Assembly: GCA_031179305.1 (NCBI GenBank)
Contig: JAPSHX010000010.1
Span: 1 to 64,000, forward strand
Origin: Paenarthrobacter sp.
GTDB lineage: Bacteria > Actinomycetota > Actinomycetes > Actinomycetales > Micrococcaceae
Direction: 5' to 3'
DNA: 64,000 nt
In this document: piece after piece, positions 53,061 through 63,010 of the stretch
Layout: every line of letters starts with the position of its first letter
Position numbering within the stretch: position 1 is the first letter of the stretch
Made by a program: the position numbers and the translations under genes
The notes under the pieces: model-generated
What the model saw: the letters and a program-made list of their open reading frames with translations, nothing else
Database searches by the model: none
Told to the model about the DNA's origin: nothing

Positions 53061-54080
53061 TTACTTGGTGGCTTCAACTGTAGCGGCGGGTTCCTTGAAC
53101 AGCCCGGCAAGTGCCCCGCTGAGCAGGTCCGGAGTGATGGTGAGGTTCCCGATGTTCGGCAGGCTGCCGGCCGCGTCCTTGAGTGCCAAGGCGAGTAGCG
53201 TGGCCTGTTCCATGCCGCGGTAGACCTCCATGGTTGCGGCTTCGCGGGCTGCGGCTGCTTCGCCAACCAGCCGGATCTGGTTTGCCTCCGCGGCGGCGCC
53301 GATGCCCTTTCGTTCAGCAGAGCCTTGGGCCTCAATCAGACCAGCAGCGGCTTTCTCTTCGGCGGCGCGGCGGGCGTTCGCACCTTCCTGCGCCACCAGG
53401 TTCTCGCGGCGGACCGCGAGTTCGATTTGGCTCGCCATCTCATTCTCGGAGATCGTGCGTTCACGCTCGACGGCGACCGCCCGCCTTTCGTACACGGCCC
53501 GGTCCGCTTCGGCTTGGAGCTGCTCACGAACTGGAGTTTGCAGGGCACGTTCAACATCAGATTCGGGCCGCACGGCCAGGACCTGTACTCCGAGAATTTC
53601 GATGCCGGTGGACTGCAATCTGGCGTCTGCCCGGAGTGCGTCGGTGAGGACGAGCCGGAGCTGGCTCACTCCACGTTCGAGTGCTTCGGCGAGTGTTGTG
53701 GTGGCGATCTGGTCGATCGCGTGGCTCTGGCACAGCTGCCCGATGATGGTGGAGACCTGCTCGCGTCCGGTTGACGGAGCCTTGCCAGCAGTCTGCACGC
53801 CGAAGTCGAGCCGCGTGGAAACCGCCACAGGATCGATGAAGCGGTACGTAACGTTGGCCTGAACGCTGACGTCCTGGTGATCGCGGGTGATGGCGTGGAA
53901 CAGCGTCGGCAGTTCCTGGTCGTCTACCGGAACCTCGCTCAGAACGGAGTTCGCGGGCCGGAACCAGAAGGCTTGGCCCACTCCTTGGTGGCGTACTGCA
54001 CCCTTCTGCAGGTGCACAACGTAGCCGGTGGGGCTGCCGAGGAAGTGGCTGATCCAGGGGTAGCGCTTGATGGTAGCCAT
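53061..54080 (-). CDS. SPFH/Band 7 domain protein
   Basis: A 339-residue protein of the stomatin/prohibitin/flotillin family. The N-terminal SPFH part (about 15-180) has TGYVVHLQKGAVRHQGVGQAF and VLAVRPESDVERALQTPVRE, then a long helical stretch (about 190-270) rich in Ala, Glu and Arg, typical of the oligomerising coiled coil. No clear TM helix. It is the first gene of an operon with the NAD-kinase-like gene, and its promoter carries two NrtR-type boxes. Possible membrane scaffold; function unknown. Confidence 0.85.
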   Translation of the reverse strand: MATIKRYPWISHFLGSPTGYVVHLQKGAVRHQGVGQAFWFRPANSVLSEVPVDDQELPTLFHAITRDHQDVSVQANVTYRFIDPVAVSTRLDFGVQTAGKAPSTGREQVSTIIGQLCQSHAIDQIATTTLAEALERGVSQLRLVLTDALRADARLQSTGIEILGVQVLAVRPESDVERALQTPVREQLQAEADRAVYERRAVAVERERTISENEMASQIELAVRRENLVAQEGANARRAAEEKAAAGLIEAQGSAERKGIGAAAEANQIRLVGEAAAAREAATMEVYRGMEQATLLALALKDAAGSLPNIGNLTITPDLLSGALAGLFKEPAATVEATK

Positions 54081-54105
54081 GATGTTCGCCTCTTTCGTTT
54101 AGTTC

Positions 54106-54165
54106 TCGTCAACTTGACGATAACAAAACCATAGAGTCAGCAAAGCTTTATTGTCAACATGACGA
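54106..54165. promoter_or_regulatory. Two NrtR-type operator boxes
   Basis: TCGTCAACTTGACGA (54106-54120) and TTGTCAACATGACGA (54151-54165) are near-palindromic copies, 45 bp apart, between the divergent SPFH and Nudix genes. NrtR proteins bind such palindromes and answer to ADP-ribose. The first box lies 26 bp from the SPFH start, the second overlaps an upstream ATG of the Nudix gene. Confidence 0.65.
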
Positions 54166-54185
54166 TAATTACCTACGATTACTTC

Positions 54186-54932
54186 ATGCCTGAAACCCAT
54201 GCGGCGCCTGAGCGCTTTCCCGTAACTGTTGACGTCGTCGCACTCACAGTGCGCGACGGCGAGCTGAACGTCCTCCTCATCACACGCCTCATCGAGCCTT
54301 TCCGCGGAAAGCTGGCATTCCCTGGCGGCTTCGTCCTCGCAGGTGAGGACCTGCTGGAGGCGGCTGGCCGGGAGCTCGCGGAGGAGACCGGCGTCGAACA
54401 TCTTCCGGGGCACTTGGAGCAACTGGGCAGTTACGGCCCGAAGGGACGCGACCCCCGCGGCGACGTGCTCACCGTGGCGCACCTGCTGCTGGCGCCGGAC
54501 TTTCCGGTGTTGTCGGCCGGAAGCGACGCTGAACAGGCTGCGTGGTACCCGATTCGCGACGTCCTGGAGGGGAGGCTTGAACTAGCTTTCGACCACGCGC
54601 GGATCCTCGATGACGCCCTGGAGCGGGCAAAGTCGAAGCTCGAATACTCGCCCTTGGGCGCGGCCTTCTGCGGTGAGGAATTCACCATCGCCCAACTCCG
54701 CAGCGTGTATGAAGCTGTGTGGGGCACGCGCCTGGACCCGCGGAACTTCCACAGAAAAGCCACGGGGACGCCAGGTTTTCTGGAGGACACGGGGCGAATG
54801 ACAACGGGCGACGCCGGACGGCCAGCCGCGCTGTTCAGGCTCGCCCCTGACGCGCGTCCGACGCCGGGCCAGCCCACCCGGGCGGTACTCAACCCGCCGC
54901 TTATGCGCCCGCAAGCCGTCGATCCCAAGTAG
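54186..54932 (+). CDS. NrtR-type Nudix/winged-helix regulator
   Basis: A 248-residue protein. The Nudix box is GFVLAGEDLLEAAGRELAEE followed by TG, so the ADP-ribose pyrophosphatase site is intact. The C-terminal 90 residues (LEYSPLGAAFCGEEFTIAQLRSVYEAVWGTRLDPRNFHRK) are the NrtR winged helix. NrtR regulators control NAD metabolism genes. I use ATG 54186; ATG 54159 is in frame but lies inside an operator. Divergent from SPFH and NAD-kinase-like genes. Confidence 0.9.
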   Translation: MPETHAAPERFPVTVDVVALTVRDGELNVLLITRLIEPFRGKLAFPGGFVLAGEDLLEAAGRELAEETGVEHLPGHLEQLGSYGPKGRDPRGDVLTVAHLLLAPDFPVLSAGSDAEQAAWYPIRDVLEGRLELAFDHARILDDALERAKSKLEYSPLGAAFCGEEFTIAQLRSVYEAVWGTRLDPRNFHRKATGTPGFLEDTGRMTTGDAGRPAALFRLAPDARPTPGQPTRAVLNPPLMRPQAVDPK

Positions 54933-54982
54933 TTGGCGGTAGCGGTTGTTTTCAGTGCGCCCAGCACATCCCCTGCTGCGGG

Positions 54983-55573
54983 TCAGGTGGGCAAGGCTCC
55001 CGCCCGCTCCTTGGCAATGATCACGCGATCTACCTGGGCCATGACTTCGTCAGGTTCGCCGTTTGCGTCCACCACAACGAAGTCATCGAACTCGGGCAGC
55101 GAACGGTACGCATCCCGGAACGCCTGCAGGTCCGCCACGGTCTCCTTGTCGGTGCCGCGTGCCGTGACCCTCTTGTGGGCAATGGTGGGATCCGCATCGA
55201 AGTGCACGTGGAGGTCGGCGGCGGGGAGTTTTTCCAGCAGCCACGGGAGCAAGCGCCCGCGCTGCAATCCGCTGGCCTGGCGAAGGGCTAGTTGGCAGTG
55301 CAGATGGCGGTCCATGACTACGAGGCCGTCGAACTGCCGGGCCCGCGCATGGTTCAGCAGTACGTTGAAAACGCGAACGCCGGTTTCGATGAAGTCCGCC
55401 GCCCGTGGCGCCACCTTCCAGCCGTATCGCGCCGAAAGAAGCGACATCCTCCGGCGTGCAGCGTGATTACTGAGCAGCAGGGCGCTTCGTCCGTCAGCGA
55501 GAGCCGAATCGACCAAGGCGTGGGCCGCGGTCGTTTTTCCTGAACCGTCAATTCCTGTCAGGACAATGAGCAT
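54983..55573 (-). CDS. Thymidylate-kinase-like P-loop protein
   Basis: A 196-residue nucleoside/nucleotide-kinase-fold protein. Walker A is LTGIDGSGKTTAAHAL; VVMDRHLHCQLALRQ carries the DR substrate motif and FDADPTIAHKRVTARG the lid. Length fits dTMP kinase, but the sequence is diverged, so the base specificity is open. ATG 55573 has GAAGGGAGG upstream; in-frame sequence further up is not homologous. Confidence 0.75.
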   Translation of the reverse strand: MLIVLTGIDGSGKTTAAHALVDSALADGRSALLLSNHAARRRMSLLSARYGWKVAPRAADFIETGVRVFNVLLNHARARQFDGLVVMDRHLHCQLALRQASGLQRGRLLPWLLEKLPAADLHVHFDADPTIAHKRVTARGTDKETVADLQAFRDAYRSLPEFDDFVVVDANGEPDEVMAQVDRVIIAKERAGALPT

Positions 55574-55940
55574 GAGCCCTCCCTTCGTCTTCTGTGGGAC
55601 TCGTTTTATGTACAACGCGGGGAGTGCTTCAGTTGTGCCTGGTGAGGTATGGATCACACGCTGGCGCTGCTCGCTACGCTGCGACGTGGATCGGCTCTGC
55701 AAAAGGGTACTAAGTTTCCTGTCCAAATACTTCGCCCCAGCGGAGTGCGCGCCTATCATGATGCTATGTACGTGCCCTCAAGGGACGTGGTTTGGTTTGA
55801 AGCTAATTCCGCGGGGGTACGTAAGCGATATGGAGTAATTCTCCGATCGGTGCCCGTTGGCATGGGTGGCGCTTCAGAAATGGAGTACCAGCGGACGCCT
55901 TCCTGAATAGACAACCGTTATTGAAGGGATGCGTAGCTCA
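55574..55940. other. 367-bp stretch without a clear gene
   Basis: Short frames occur (for example 55649-55906 on the plus strand), but none has a recognisable domain or a good ribosome site. No structured RNA or operator was recognised. The promoters of the flanking genes probably lie here. Confidence 0.3.
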
Positions 55941-56099
55941 ATGAATACACTTTTGATAATCGCGGGTGTTATTGCGATCATCTTGCTCCTCGTCGGCGGG
56001 TTCAACCAGGCCCTCAGCTTCCTCCTGTGGGTGGGAATCATCTTGCTGGTGTTGGCCCTTATTGGCTGGGTCCTCGGCCGTGGCCGGTCGCGCGTATGA
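55941..56099 (+). CDS. Small two-TM membrane protein
   Basis: A 52-residue hydrophobic protein (MNTLLIIAGVIAIILLLVGG..., then FLLWVGIILLVLALIGWVLG, tail RGRSRV). Two TM segments. The stop TGA overlaps the next start (ATGA), so the two are coupled. Short hydrophobic proteins of this type are common in actinobacteria and unassigned. Confidence 0.7.
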   Translation: MNTLLIIAGVIAIILLLVGGFNQALSFLLWVGIILLVLALIGWVLGRGRSRV

Positions 56100-56359
56100 C
56101 CACTGATCCAAGCGAGGTTGCCGGCTTCGCGCAGGTTCGTGATGGAACAACCACGCCCGGACATCCCATTCCACGGGATCCTGGGACGCCGGAATCAAGC
56201 AATCAGGTTCCGGTGGGTGATTCGTCGTCGGAAAGTCCGGAAGACGCCGTCGACGCTGGTCCCAGCGAATCAGCCAACCCGCCCGGGCCGGCAGAAGAGA
56301 AGGACGAAAAGACTGCGGACAATCGTGGTCTGACAACCGAAACCAACCCTACGGATTGA
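56096..56359 (+). CDS. Small acidic disordered protein
   Basis: An 87-residue Ser/Pro/Glu-rich protein (SESPEDAVDAGPSESANPPG) with no expected fold. Start overlaps the small membrane protein stop, so the products are probably made together. Composition suggests a flexible soluble tail or stress-type protein; unknown. Confidence 0.55.
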   Translation: MTTDPSEVAGFAQVRDGTTTPGHPIPRDPGTPESSNQVPVGDSSSESPEDAVDAGPSESANPPGPAEEKDEKTADNRGLTTETNPTD

Positions 56360-56484
56360 TGAGGGCAGGCGCGGCTGCGGACGGGAGGAATCCCGGTCCG
56401 CGGCCGCGTTTCTTTGGTCTTCGGCAGTTTTGTCAGTATGCTTACTAATAGCTGGGGGATATCAGTTCAGCGATTGGGGTAGTG

Positions 56485-56688
56485 ATGCGGATCGGGTCGA
56501 TTGTGGGGCTGTTCGTGGTGGTGTGGCTCATTATTGGGGCGGTGGCAGCAGGTCAGCGCGGGTACTTCACGGCTCCGCCCGCGCAGTGCTCGCAGTTTGC
56601 CACCATCGCACTGAATATTGTTGCGGGCCCATTGAATTACACGGGTCTGGATCCCCAGGGTGGTTGTGAAATTCCGCAACCGTCATGA
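56485..56688 (+). CDS. Small membrane or secreted protein
   Basis: A 67-residue protein. Residues 4-22 (GSIVGLFVVVWLIIGAVAA) form a TM or signal anchor and the rest (QRGYFTAPPAQCSQFATIALNIVAGPLNYTGLDPQGGCEIPQPS) holds two cysteines. ATG 56485, after GGGGTAG. Similar short proteins occur widely in Micrococcaceae; function unknown. Confidence 0.6.
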   Translation: MRIGSIVGLFVVVWLIIGAVAAGQRGYFTAPPAQCSQFATIALNIVAGPLNYTGLDPQGGCEIPQPS

Positions 56689-56842
56689 TGGGTCGGTGAT
56701 TTCAGGGCTGAACAGTAACGCCTTCACTCTCAAATTGCTAAGATTACTGACTAATTTGGTCAGAGCATGGACATGCCACCAGCTGCACTTATAGGTTCGA
56801 AGTGTTCCATAAACACGTTCACCGCTTTGGAAAGGACAGGTC

Positions 56843-57196
56843 ATGGACAAGCAAAATGCCACACCGGAAGAGGAAGTGGGAGGCTACGGCACTCCTACGG
56901 CAGAGCAGGAAGCCGGCGGCGGGCAAGCCCAGCCCCGTGTGGAAGAAGACATCGAGGAGGCCGTCCTCGGAGAAGGCACCGGTGCCCCGAACCTTAGCCA
57001 CTTGGATCCGGAGGATTCCGACAGTTCCGGAGAACCAGGCGCGGGCCGATTTGGTGGAACTGACGAGCAGCACTTGGCCGAGCAGTCCACCCAGCCGGAT
57101 GGCAACGATAAGGACCTGCCGGACGGAAGCGGCAACGACCTTCCCCAGGAAGAGTCACCCAACGACGATGACGAAGAAAGTTTCGACGCCGGCTAA
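56843..57196 (+). CDS. Acidic low-complexity protein
   Basis: A 117-residue, strongly acidic (Asp/Glu), Gly/Pro-rich protein without a fold signature; AAAGGACAGG precedes the ATG. It is the second of two such acidic proteins in 1 kb, separated by a small membrane protein. It may be a stress- or desiccation-related disordered protein; that is only a guess from composition. Confidence 0.6.
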   Translation: MDKQNATPEEEVGGYGTPTAEQEAGGGQAQPRVEEDIEEAVLGEGTGAPNLSHLDPEDSDSSGEPGAGRFGGTDEQHLAEQSTQPDGNDKDLPDGSGNDLPQEESPNDDDEESFDAG

Positions 57197-57311
57197 GAGC
57201 TTTGGCTGGCGCGCTTTAGACAGGCGCGCCACTGGTTAAGCAGCCAGCTGGCTGGCGCGCCACCAGCAATACCGCATGAGCACCCGAGACACGATCGAAG
57301 GAGCAAAACCT

Positions 57312-57926
57312 ATGGCTACGGTCAATAAGTCAATCGAAGTAGATGTACCTGTATCTGTTGCCTACAACCAGTGGACGCAATTCGAAACCTTCCCCGAATT
57401 CATGAACGGTGTGGAGTCGGTACAACAGATCGATGAGACTGCCCTCCATTTCTCAACGAATGTGGGCGGAGTCAAGCGGGAGTACAACGCCCAGATCGTC
57501 GAGCAGGTCCCTGATTCCCTGGTCAGTTGGGCCAGCGTGGATGGTCCCCGCAACGGCGGAACGGTGAGCTTCGAGCCCCTCGACGCCGGCAGGACCCGAG
57601 TCAACGTGGAGATCGTCTGGGAGCCGGATGGCCTCGCGGAAAAGGCCGGTTCCGCCCTCGGTGTGGACAGCATGCGCGTCGGTGCTGACCTGGACAAGTT
57701 CAAGAAGTTCATCGAAGCGCAGGGGCATGAAACGGGTGCCTGGCGTGGCACGGTTTCCGGCGGCGATGTTGATGACACCGGTGAAACCTTCGGCAGTGGC
57801 GGAGTAGCTACGGCTGAATTCCCGCCCGTCGATCCGGATCTCACAGCGCCGGCGGCTGACGTCCCAACGCCCGCGGCCAACGAAGGACCTGCCGAGCCGC
57901 CCCAGCCGCGCGCCCCGGGTCTCTAA
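57312..57926 (+). CDS. SRPBCC/polyketide-cyclase-like protein
   Basis: A 204-residue protein. Residues about 1-140 are a START/SRPBCC fold (VNKSIEVDVPVSVAYNQWTQFETFPEFMNGVESVQQID), as in the coenzyme Q-binding/polyketide-cyclase families. The last 60 residues are a Pro/Ala-rich disordered tail. ATG 57312 has AAGGAG at good spacing. It would bind a small hydrophobic ligand. Confidence 0.85.
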   Translation: MATVNKSIEVDVPVSVAYNQWTQFETFPEFMNGVESVQQIDETALHFSTNVGGVKREYNAQIVEQVPDSLVSWASVDGPRNGGTVSFEPLDAGRTRVNVEIVWEPDGLAEKAGSALGVDSMRVGADLDKFKKFIEAQGHETGAWRGTVSGGDVDDTGETFGSGGVATAEFPPVDPDLTAPAADVPTPAANEGPAEPPQPRAPGL

Positions 57927-58074
57927 CGCGAAGTCTCCGGAGCCGGGCCCCTAGCGCAAGGCTTCGGACTGGCTCAAACTGGACATGGAACCAATAAGTA
58001 GCTCCAACGAGGGCCGGCCACCACAACGGGCCGGCCCTCGCGGCATATCCCCGAGAGGCAGGAATTCCGCGGTC

Positions 58075-59585
58075 ATGGCAACCTCCAGCAATGTGGAAGC
58101 TGAACAGAAATTCGACGCCGAAGCGTCCACGCCGCTCCCTGCCCTTGATGCGATCGACGGGATCGGGCGGGTGGGTGAACCCGCAAGCTACAGCTTGGAA
58201 GCCATTTACTTTGACACCCGCCACTTGGCCTTGGCATCCCGCGGAATCACACTGCGCCGCCGGACGGGTGGAGCAGACGCCGGCTGGCACCTGAAGCTCC
58301 CGCACAGTGCGGGAAAGCGAACGGAGATCCAGGAACCGTTGGGCAACGCCGACACTGTTCCGGTGGAGCTCATGGACCGCGTGCTCGCTTACACCCGGGG
58401 GCATGCAGTGGCGGCAGTCGCAACGCTGACCACGGAACGCACCAGTTACCCCTTGTATGGCAACGATGGCCACCGACTGGCTGACTTCGTGGATGACTAC
58501 GTTCGCGCCACAGCGGTGCTTGGTGAACCCCGCGAGCTGGAATGGAGGGAGTGGGAGGTGGAGCTGGCACCGGATGAGGCCGACGACGACACCTTGCTGA
58601 AAACCCTGACGCTGCAGCTCTCCGAGGCCGGAGCCAAACCGAGCGAGCGCACCTCCAAGTTGGCCACAGCATTGGGTGACTCATGGCCTGCTGCGAAGCG
58701 AACAGACCGCGAAGAGCCCAGCGACAACGGTCCAGCCGTGAATCCCGTGCTCAAATATTTGGACGAACAAGTGGCCGATCTGCTCCTTCAGGACTCCCAT
58801 GTTCGCCTTTCCCGTGACGATTCAGTGCACCAAATGCGGTCACAGATACGCCGAATCCGTGCTGTCCTGCATGGTTTTAGCGCACTCTTCGAACCGGACC
58901 CGGTGGAGGATCTCGAAAAGGAACTGAAGTCCCTCGCGAAGACCCTTGGCCGGTACCGGGATGTGGAGGTTTTGCACGAACGCCTGAAGAGCAGCTTCGA
59001 TGAACTGCCGGGAAAGCTCGTCCTTGGTCAACTCCACAATGAGCTGGAAGAGCGTATGACGCTGAGGGCCGATACTGCGATGTCGGCCGTAAGGAACCGT
59101 TTGAACAGTCCCCGCTACTTCACGTTGCTGGATGACCTGGAGGCTTTCATTGACGCCCCGCCCACCACGTCAAAGGGTGAGGCAGCGGCAAAAGAGACCA
59201 CCGCGAAGCTCGTCAACAAGGCCGGCAAAAGGCTCCGCAAACGGCATGACGAAGCGGTGGGTGCCGCCGTCGGGCCTCAACGCGACAAGGCCTTCCATGA
59301 AGTACGGAAGGCTGCCAAGAAGCTGCGCTTCGCCGCGGCGGCTGTGCAAGGCGTCCACGGCAAACGAGCAGCGAAATTGGAGGACGCGGCGCACAGGGTC
59401 CAGTCGATTCTTGGCGACCATCAGGACAGTGTGATGGCTCGGGCGGAACTTCTGAAGCTGGGCGCCGCGCCGGGCGTCAGCAACGGTGCTTTCACGTATG
59501 GAGTGCTCCACGCGATGGAACGCACCGCCGCTGACGCGACGCAGGAGGAGTACCTGCGGAAGGGCAAGAAAGCGCGGAAACTACG

Positions 59586-59598
<13 letters not shown>
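58075..59598 (+). CDS. CYTH and CHAD domain protein
   Basis: A 507-residue cytoplasmic protein. The CYTH domain (about 3-200) has VEAEQKF with the metal-binding Glu pair and the long tunnel pattern of triphosphate-binding enzymes (LKLPHSAGKRTEIQEPL). The CHAD domain (about 225-500) has VHQMRSQIRRIRAVLHGF and HEVRKAAKKLRFAAA, the conserved His/Lys/Arg polyphosphate-binding helices. Expected to bind or cleave polyphosphate. The ATG at 58075 follows AGGAA at 11 bases, a loose spacing. Confidence 0.9.
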
Positions 59599-60447
<849 letters not shown>

Positions 60448-60630
60448 TCAAGTCCCTTCGATGCAGTTCAACACGAACGTTTCCAGCCTACTGTCCGGGG
60501 CTGACACTGACTCCGGCTCCGGCTCCGGCTCAGGGTGGTGTTCCCACCACCACCATCCGCGGACACTGGTTGCCGACGCTGTTGCAGTGGATTCTTGGAT
60601 CACCGCCGATGACGAATCCAAGGAACACTC

Positions 60631-61641
60631 ATGCCCCTTGCCCTACGCTCCGCCACCGAGAATTACGCCTCCATCGACGATCTCCTGGGCGACGGACGCC
60701 GCCGCTTCTTCAGCCACGGTTACAAGACCACCAACCCGCGGCTGCGGAACCTTCGCGTTGCCCACACCATCGCTGAGTCCACACTGACTGCCCGAGCCAG
60801 CTTGGGTGTTGAGGGAGTTTGGTCTATCAAAGGCAATCAGGAGCAAACTCCGCACCTTGGCACCACGGACGTCCTTGTCCTTGCCTGCAGAATGGCGGAA
60901 GCCCTGCTGGCCAGCAGGTTTTCGCCGGATATATTGCCTGCCGCTTACCTGGTGTCCGTCACCATCTCCGGTGGCAATGAACCAGTGGAAGGCACGTTGG
61001 GGGATCTTGGCTGTGAGGCTACGCTGCAGGACCACGGTGACGGGTCCGTCCTGAGGTGTTCGGTCGCCTCCATGAGCGCGGTCCTTGAAGTGGCCCACTC
61101 GCCAGCTGAACTTGGACTCGCGTCCGTCGAATCACCCTCAGAAGAGGCGTTAGTGGGCGACGCCGCCGCACGTCTCTACGGTGACCTGTGGGCCGAACGG
61201 CAAGTTACGTTGTCAGACGTGGTTCTCGAACCGGTACAGGGTGCAGCCCACGCGCAGCTCTCGTTTCGCCAGCAACCCACGTTGGGCCACCAGCTGGGTG
61301 ACCGGCGCGGCCTGGAAGCTGCGTACCCTCAGGCGCTGTCCGCCGTCGAGTACTTCGTTGCCACCCTGCAACTAGGGCAGGTCCTGCTCTACAGCTTGGA
61401 TGCCATGAACCGTTCCGACAGCAACACGCTCTGGATGCGCAAGACCCGGATCACTTTTACCGGTCCCTGCCCGAAAATTGGGGGCGGGCAGGGAACCGGT
61501 TTGAGTGTGAGGTTGCAGAAGAGCCGGCTGATCGGGAAGGCCGGAGGGTCCTGGCGCTGCGCAGACGTGGTGGGAACGTTCGACGGCGGCGAGGTAGTCT
61601 GCAGCGTCGCTCACCAACTGCCGGCGGGGGCTGCTCAATGA
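60631..61641 (+). CDS. AvrD-family protein
   Basis: A 336-residue protein whose N-terminus (YASIDDLLGDGRRRFFSHGYKTTNP) matches the AvrD family, named after the Pseudomonas enzyme that makes syringolide acyl-glycosides, and related to AfsA-type hot-dog enzymes. It is coupled by ATGA overlap to a ketosynthase III, then ACP. It may join an acyl chain to a hydroxylated acceptor to make a lactone or ester signal. ATG 60631 has AAGGAA upstream. Confidence 0.82.
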   Translation: MPLALRSATENYASIDDLLGDGRRRFFSHGYKTTNPRLRNLRVAHTIAESTLTARASLGVEGVWSIKGNQEQTPHLGTTDVLVLACRMAEALLASRFSPDILPAAYLVSVTISGGNEPVEGTLGDLGCEATLQDHGDGSVLRCSVASMSAVLEVAHSPAELGLASVESPSEEALVGDAAARLYGDLWAERQVTLSDVVLEPVQGAAHAQLSFRQQPTLGHQLGDRRGLEAAYPQALSAVEYFVATLQLGQVLLYSLDAMNRSDSNTLWMRKTRITFTGPCPKIGGGQGTGLSVRLQKSRLIGKAGGSWRCADVVGTFDGGEVVCSVAHQLPAGAAQ

Positions 61642-62612
61642 GCGCTGCATCCGCGGTGGTCCGCGGCCTGGGCGGCGCGCTTCCCGAACGCGTGGTCACC
61701 AATGAACACCTCTCCACCGTCATGGATACCTCGGACGAATGGATCCGGCGCCGGACCGGCATCGCCGAGAGGCGCCACTCGGACGAATCTGAGAGCACCA
61801 GCGTCCTCGCCACAGCAGCCGCACGACGTGCCTTGGCAAGTGCCGGCGTCGATTCCGTGGGGCTGCTGATCGTGGCGACTTCGACGCCGGACAAGGTCTG
61901 CCCGGCCACCGCGCCGAAGGTTGCGGCGAACCTTGGGCTTCACGGAATTGCCGCCTTCGATATTTCGGCGGTTTGTTCAGGATTTGTCTACGCCCTCGCT
62001 ACGGCCAGCTGGGCCATCACCTCAGGCTCCGTTTCTTCTGCACTGGTGATCGGCGCGGACACCTTCACCCGCTTGCTGGACCCCGCGGACCGCACCACGT
62101 CCGTGATCTTCGGCGACGGAGCAGGAGCGGCCTATCTCTCGGCCGGGACCTCAGATGAACCAGGTGCCATCCTTGCTTCCACGCTCCACTCCGACGGAAA
62201 CGGGGAAACGCTGATTCATGTTCCACGCAGCGCCGGTGCCTTCTTCGAAATGCAAGGCAAGGAAGTGTTCACGCAGGCGGTGACTGCGATGTCGGACTCC
62301 GTAGAGACCGTGCTGGCGAGTGTTGGCTGGACGGCCGGCGACGTCGATTCCCTGATCGCACACCAGGCCAACCTGCGGATCCTCAACACGGTGGCCTCGG
62401 TGACGGGAATTCCCGGTTCCAAAACCGAGGTCCACTTGGACAGGGTGGGTAACACCTCAGCCGCCTCGATTCCACTGGCCATGACCGACGCCGGCACCAA
62501 GGGCCACAGGACTCCCGGGGACAAAGTGGTCCTGACGGCGTTCGGCGGGGGAACCACTTGGGGTGCCATCGCCATGACCTGGCCTTCGATTTCGGTGGTG
62601 GACCCGCATTAG
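61638..62612 (+). CDS. 3-oxoacyl-ACP synthase III (FabH-like)
   Basis: A 324-residue ketosynthase. The Cys-His-Asn triad is intact: C113 (ISAVCSGFVYA), H242 (IAHQANLR) and N272 (VGNTSAASIP). It would start or extend an acyl chain on the nearby ACP. The ATG overlaps the AvrD stop, so these two act together and probably not in bulk fatty-acid synthesis. Confidence 0.92.
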   Translation: MSAASAVVRGLGGALPERVVTNEHLSTVMDTSDEWIRRRTGIAERRHSDESESTSVLATAAARRALASAGVDSVGLLIVATSTPDKVCPATAPKVAANLGLHGIAAFDISAVCSGFVYALATASWAITSGSVSSALVIGADTFTRLLDPADRTTSVIFGDGAGAAYLSAGTSDEPGAILASTLHSDGNGETLIHVPRSAGAFFEMQGKEVFTQAVTAMSDSVETVLASVGWTAGDVDSLIAHQANLRILNTVASVTGIPGSKTEVHLDRVGNTSAASIPLAMTDAGTKGHRTPGDKVVLTAFGGGTTWGAIAMTWPSISVVDPH

Positions 62613-62699
62613 GGCCACTACCGATTCCTGCGGGTACGGTGCCTTGCAGGATCACTGTGGCCCGGCCATCCCGGGCCACACTACAAAGGGGGAAACCAC

Positions 62700-62945
62700 A
62701 TGGAAATTACAGCTTTGGACGTCGTCGAGGCCATCCGATCCACTATGGACGAGCTCAGCCACATGGGCCCGGACGACTCCTTCGCGGACCTGGACATCGA
62801 TTCATTGTCGCTCGTTGAAGCGGCCGTCATTCTCAGCAACAAGTTCGGCGTGCGCGTGGACGAATTCGAACTCGCCGACGCTGGATCTGCCCGGGTCGCG
62901 GCTGGACTCGTGACGGAGAAACTTGCCTTGCAGCCCGCCGTCTAG
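62700..62945 (+). CDS. Acyl carrier protein
   Basis: An 81-residue ACP with the phosphopantetheine Ser35 in LDIDSLSLVE. It lies 87 bp after the ketosynthase stop, as part of the AvrD cluster. The acidic helix II is normal. Likely private to this pathway, as a dedicated FabH and AvrD precede it. Confidence 0.9.
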   Translation: MEITALDVVEAIRSTMDELSHMGPDDSFADLDIDSLSLVEAAVILSNKFGVRVDEFELADAGSARVAAGLVTEKLALQPAV

Positions 62946-63010
62946 CCGGAGCCCACTAGCAAGTCACCTTCGCCATCACCTAGATACAGATACAAACAGT
63001 AAGGACACCC

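Noticed and set aside
54159..54185. Upstream ATG for the Nudix regulator
   Set aside because: It lies inside a NrtR-type box and has no ribosome site; the ATG at 54186 fits the family start.
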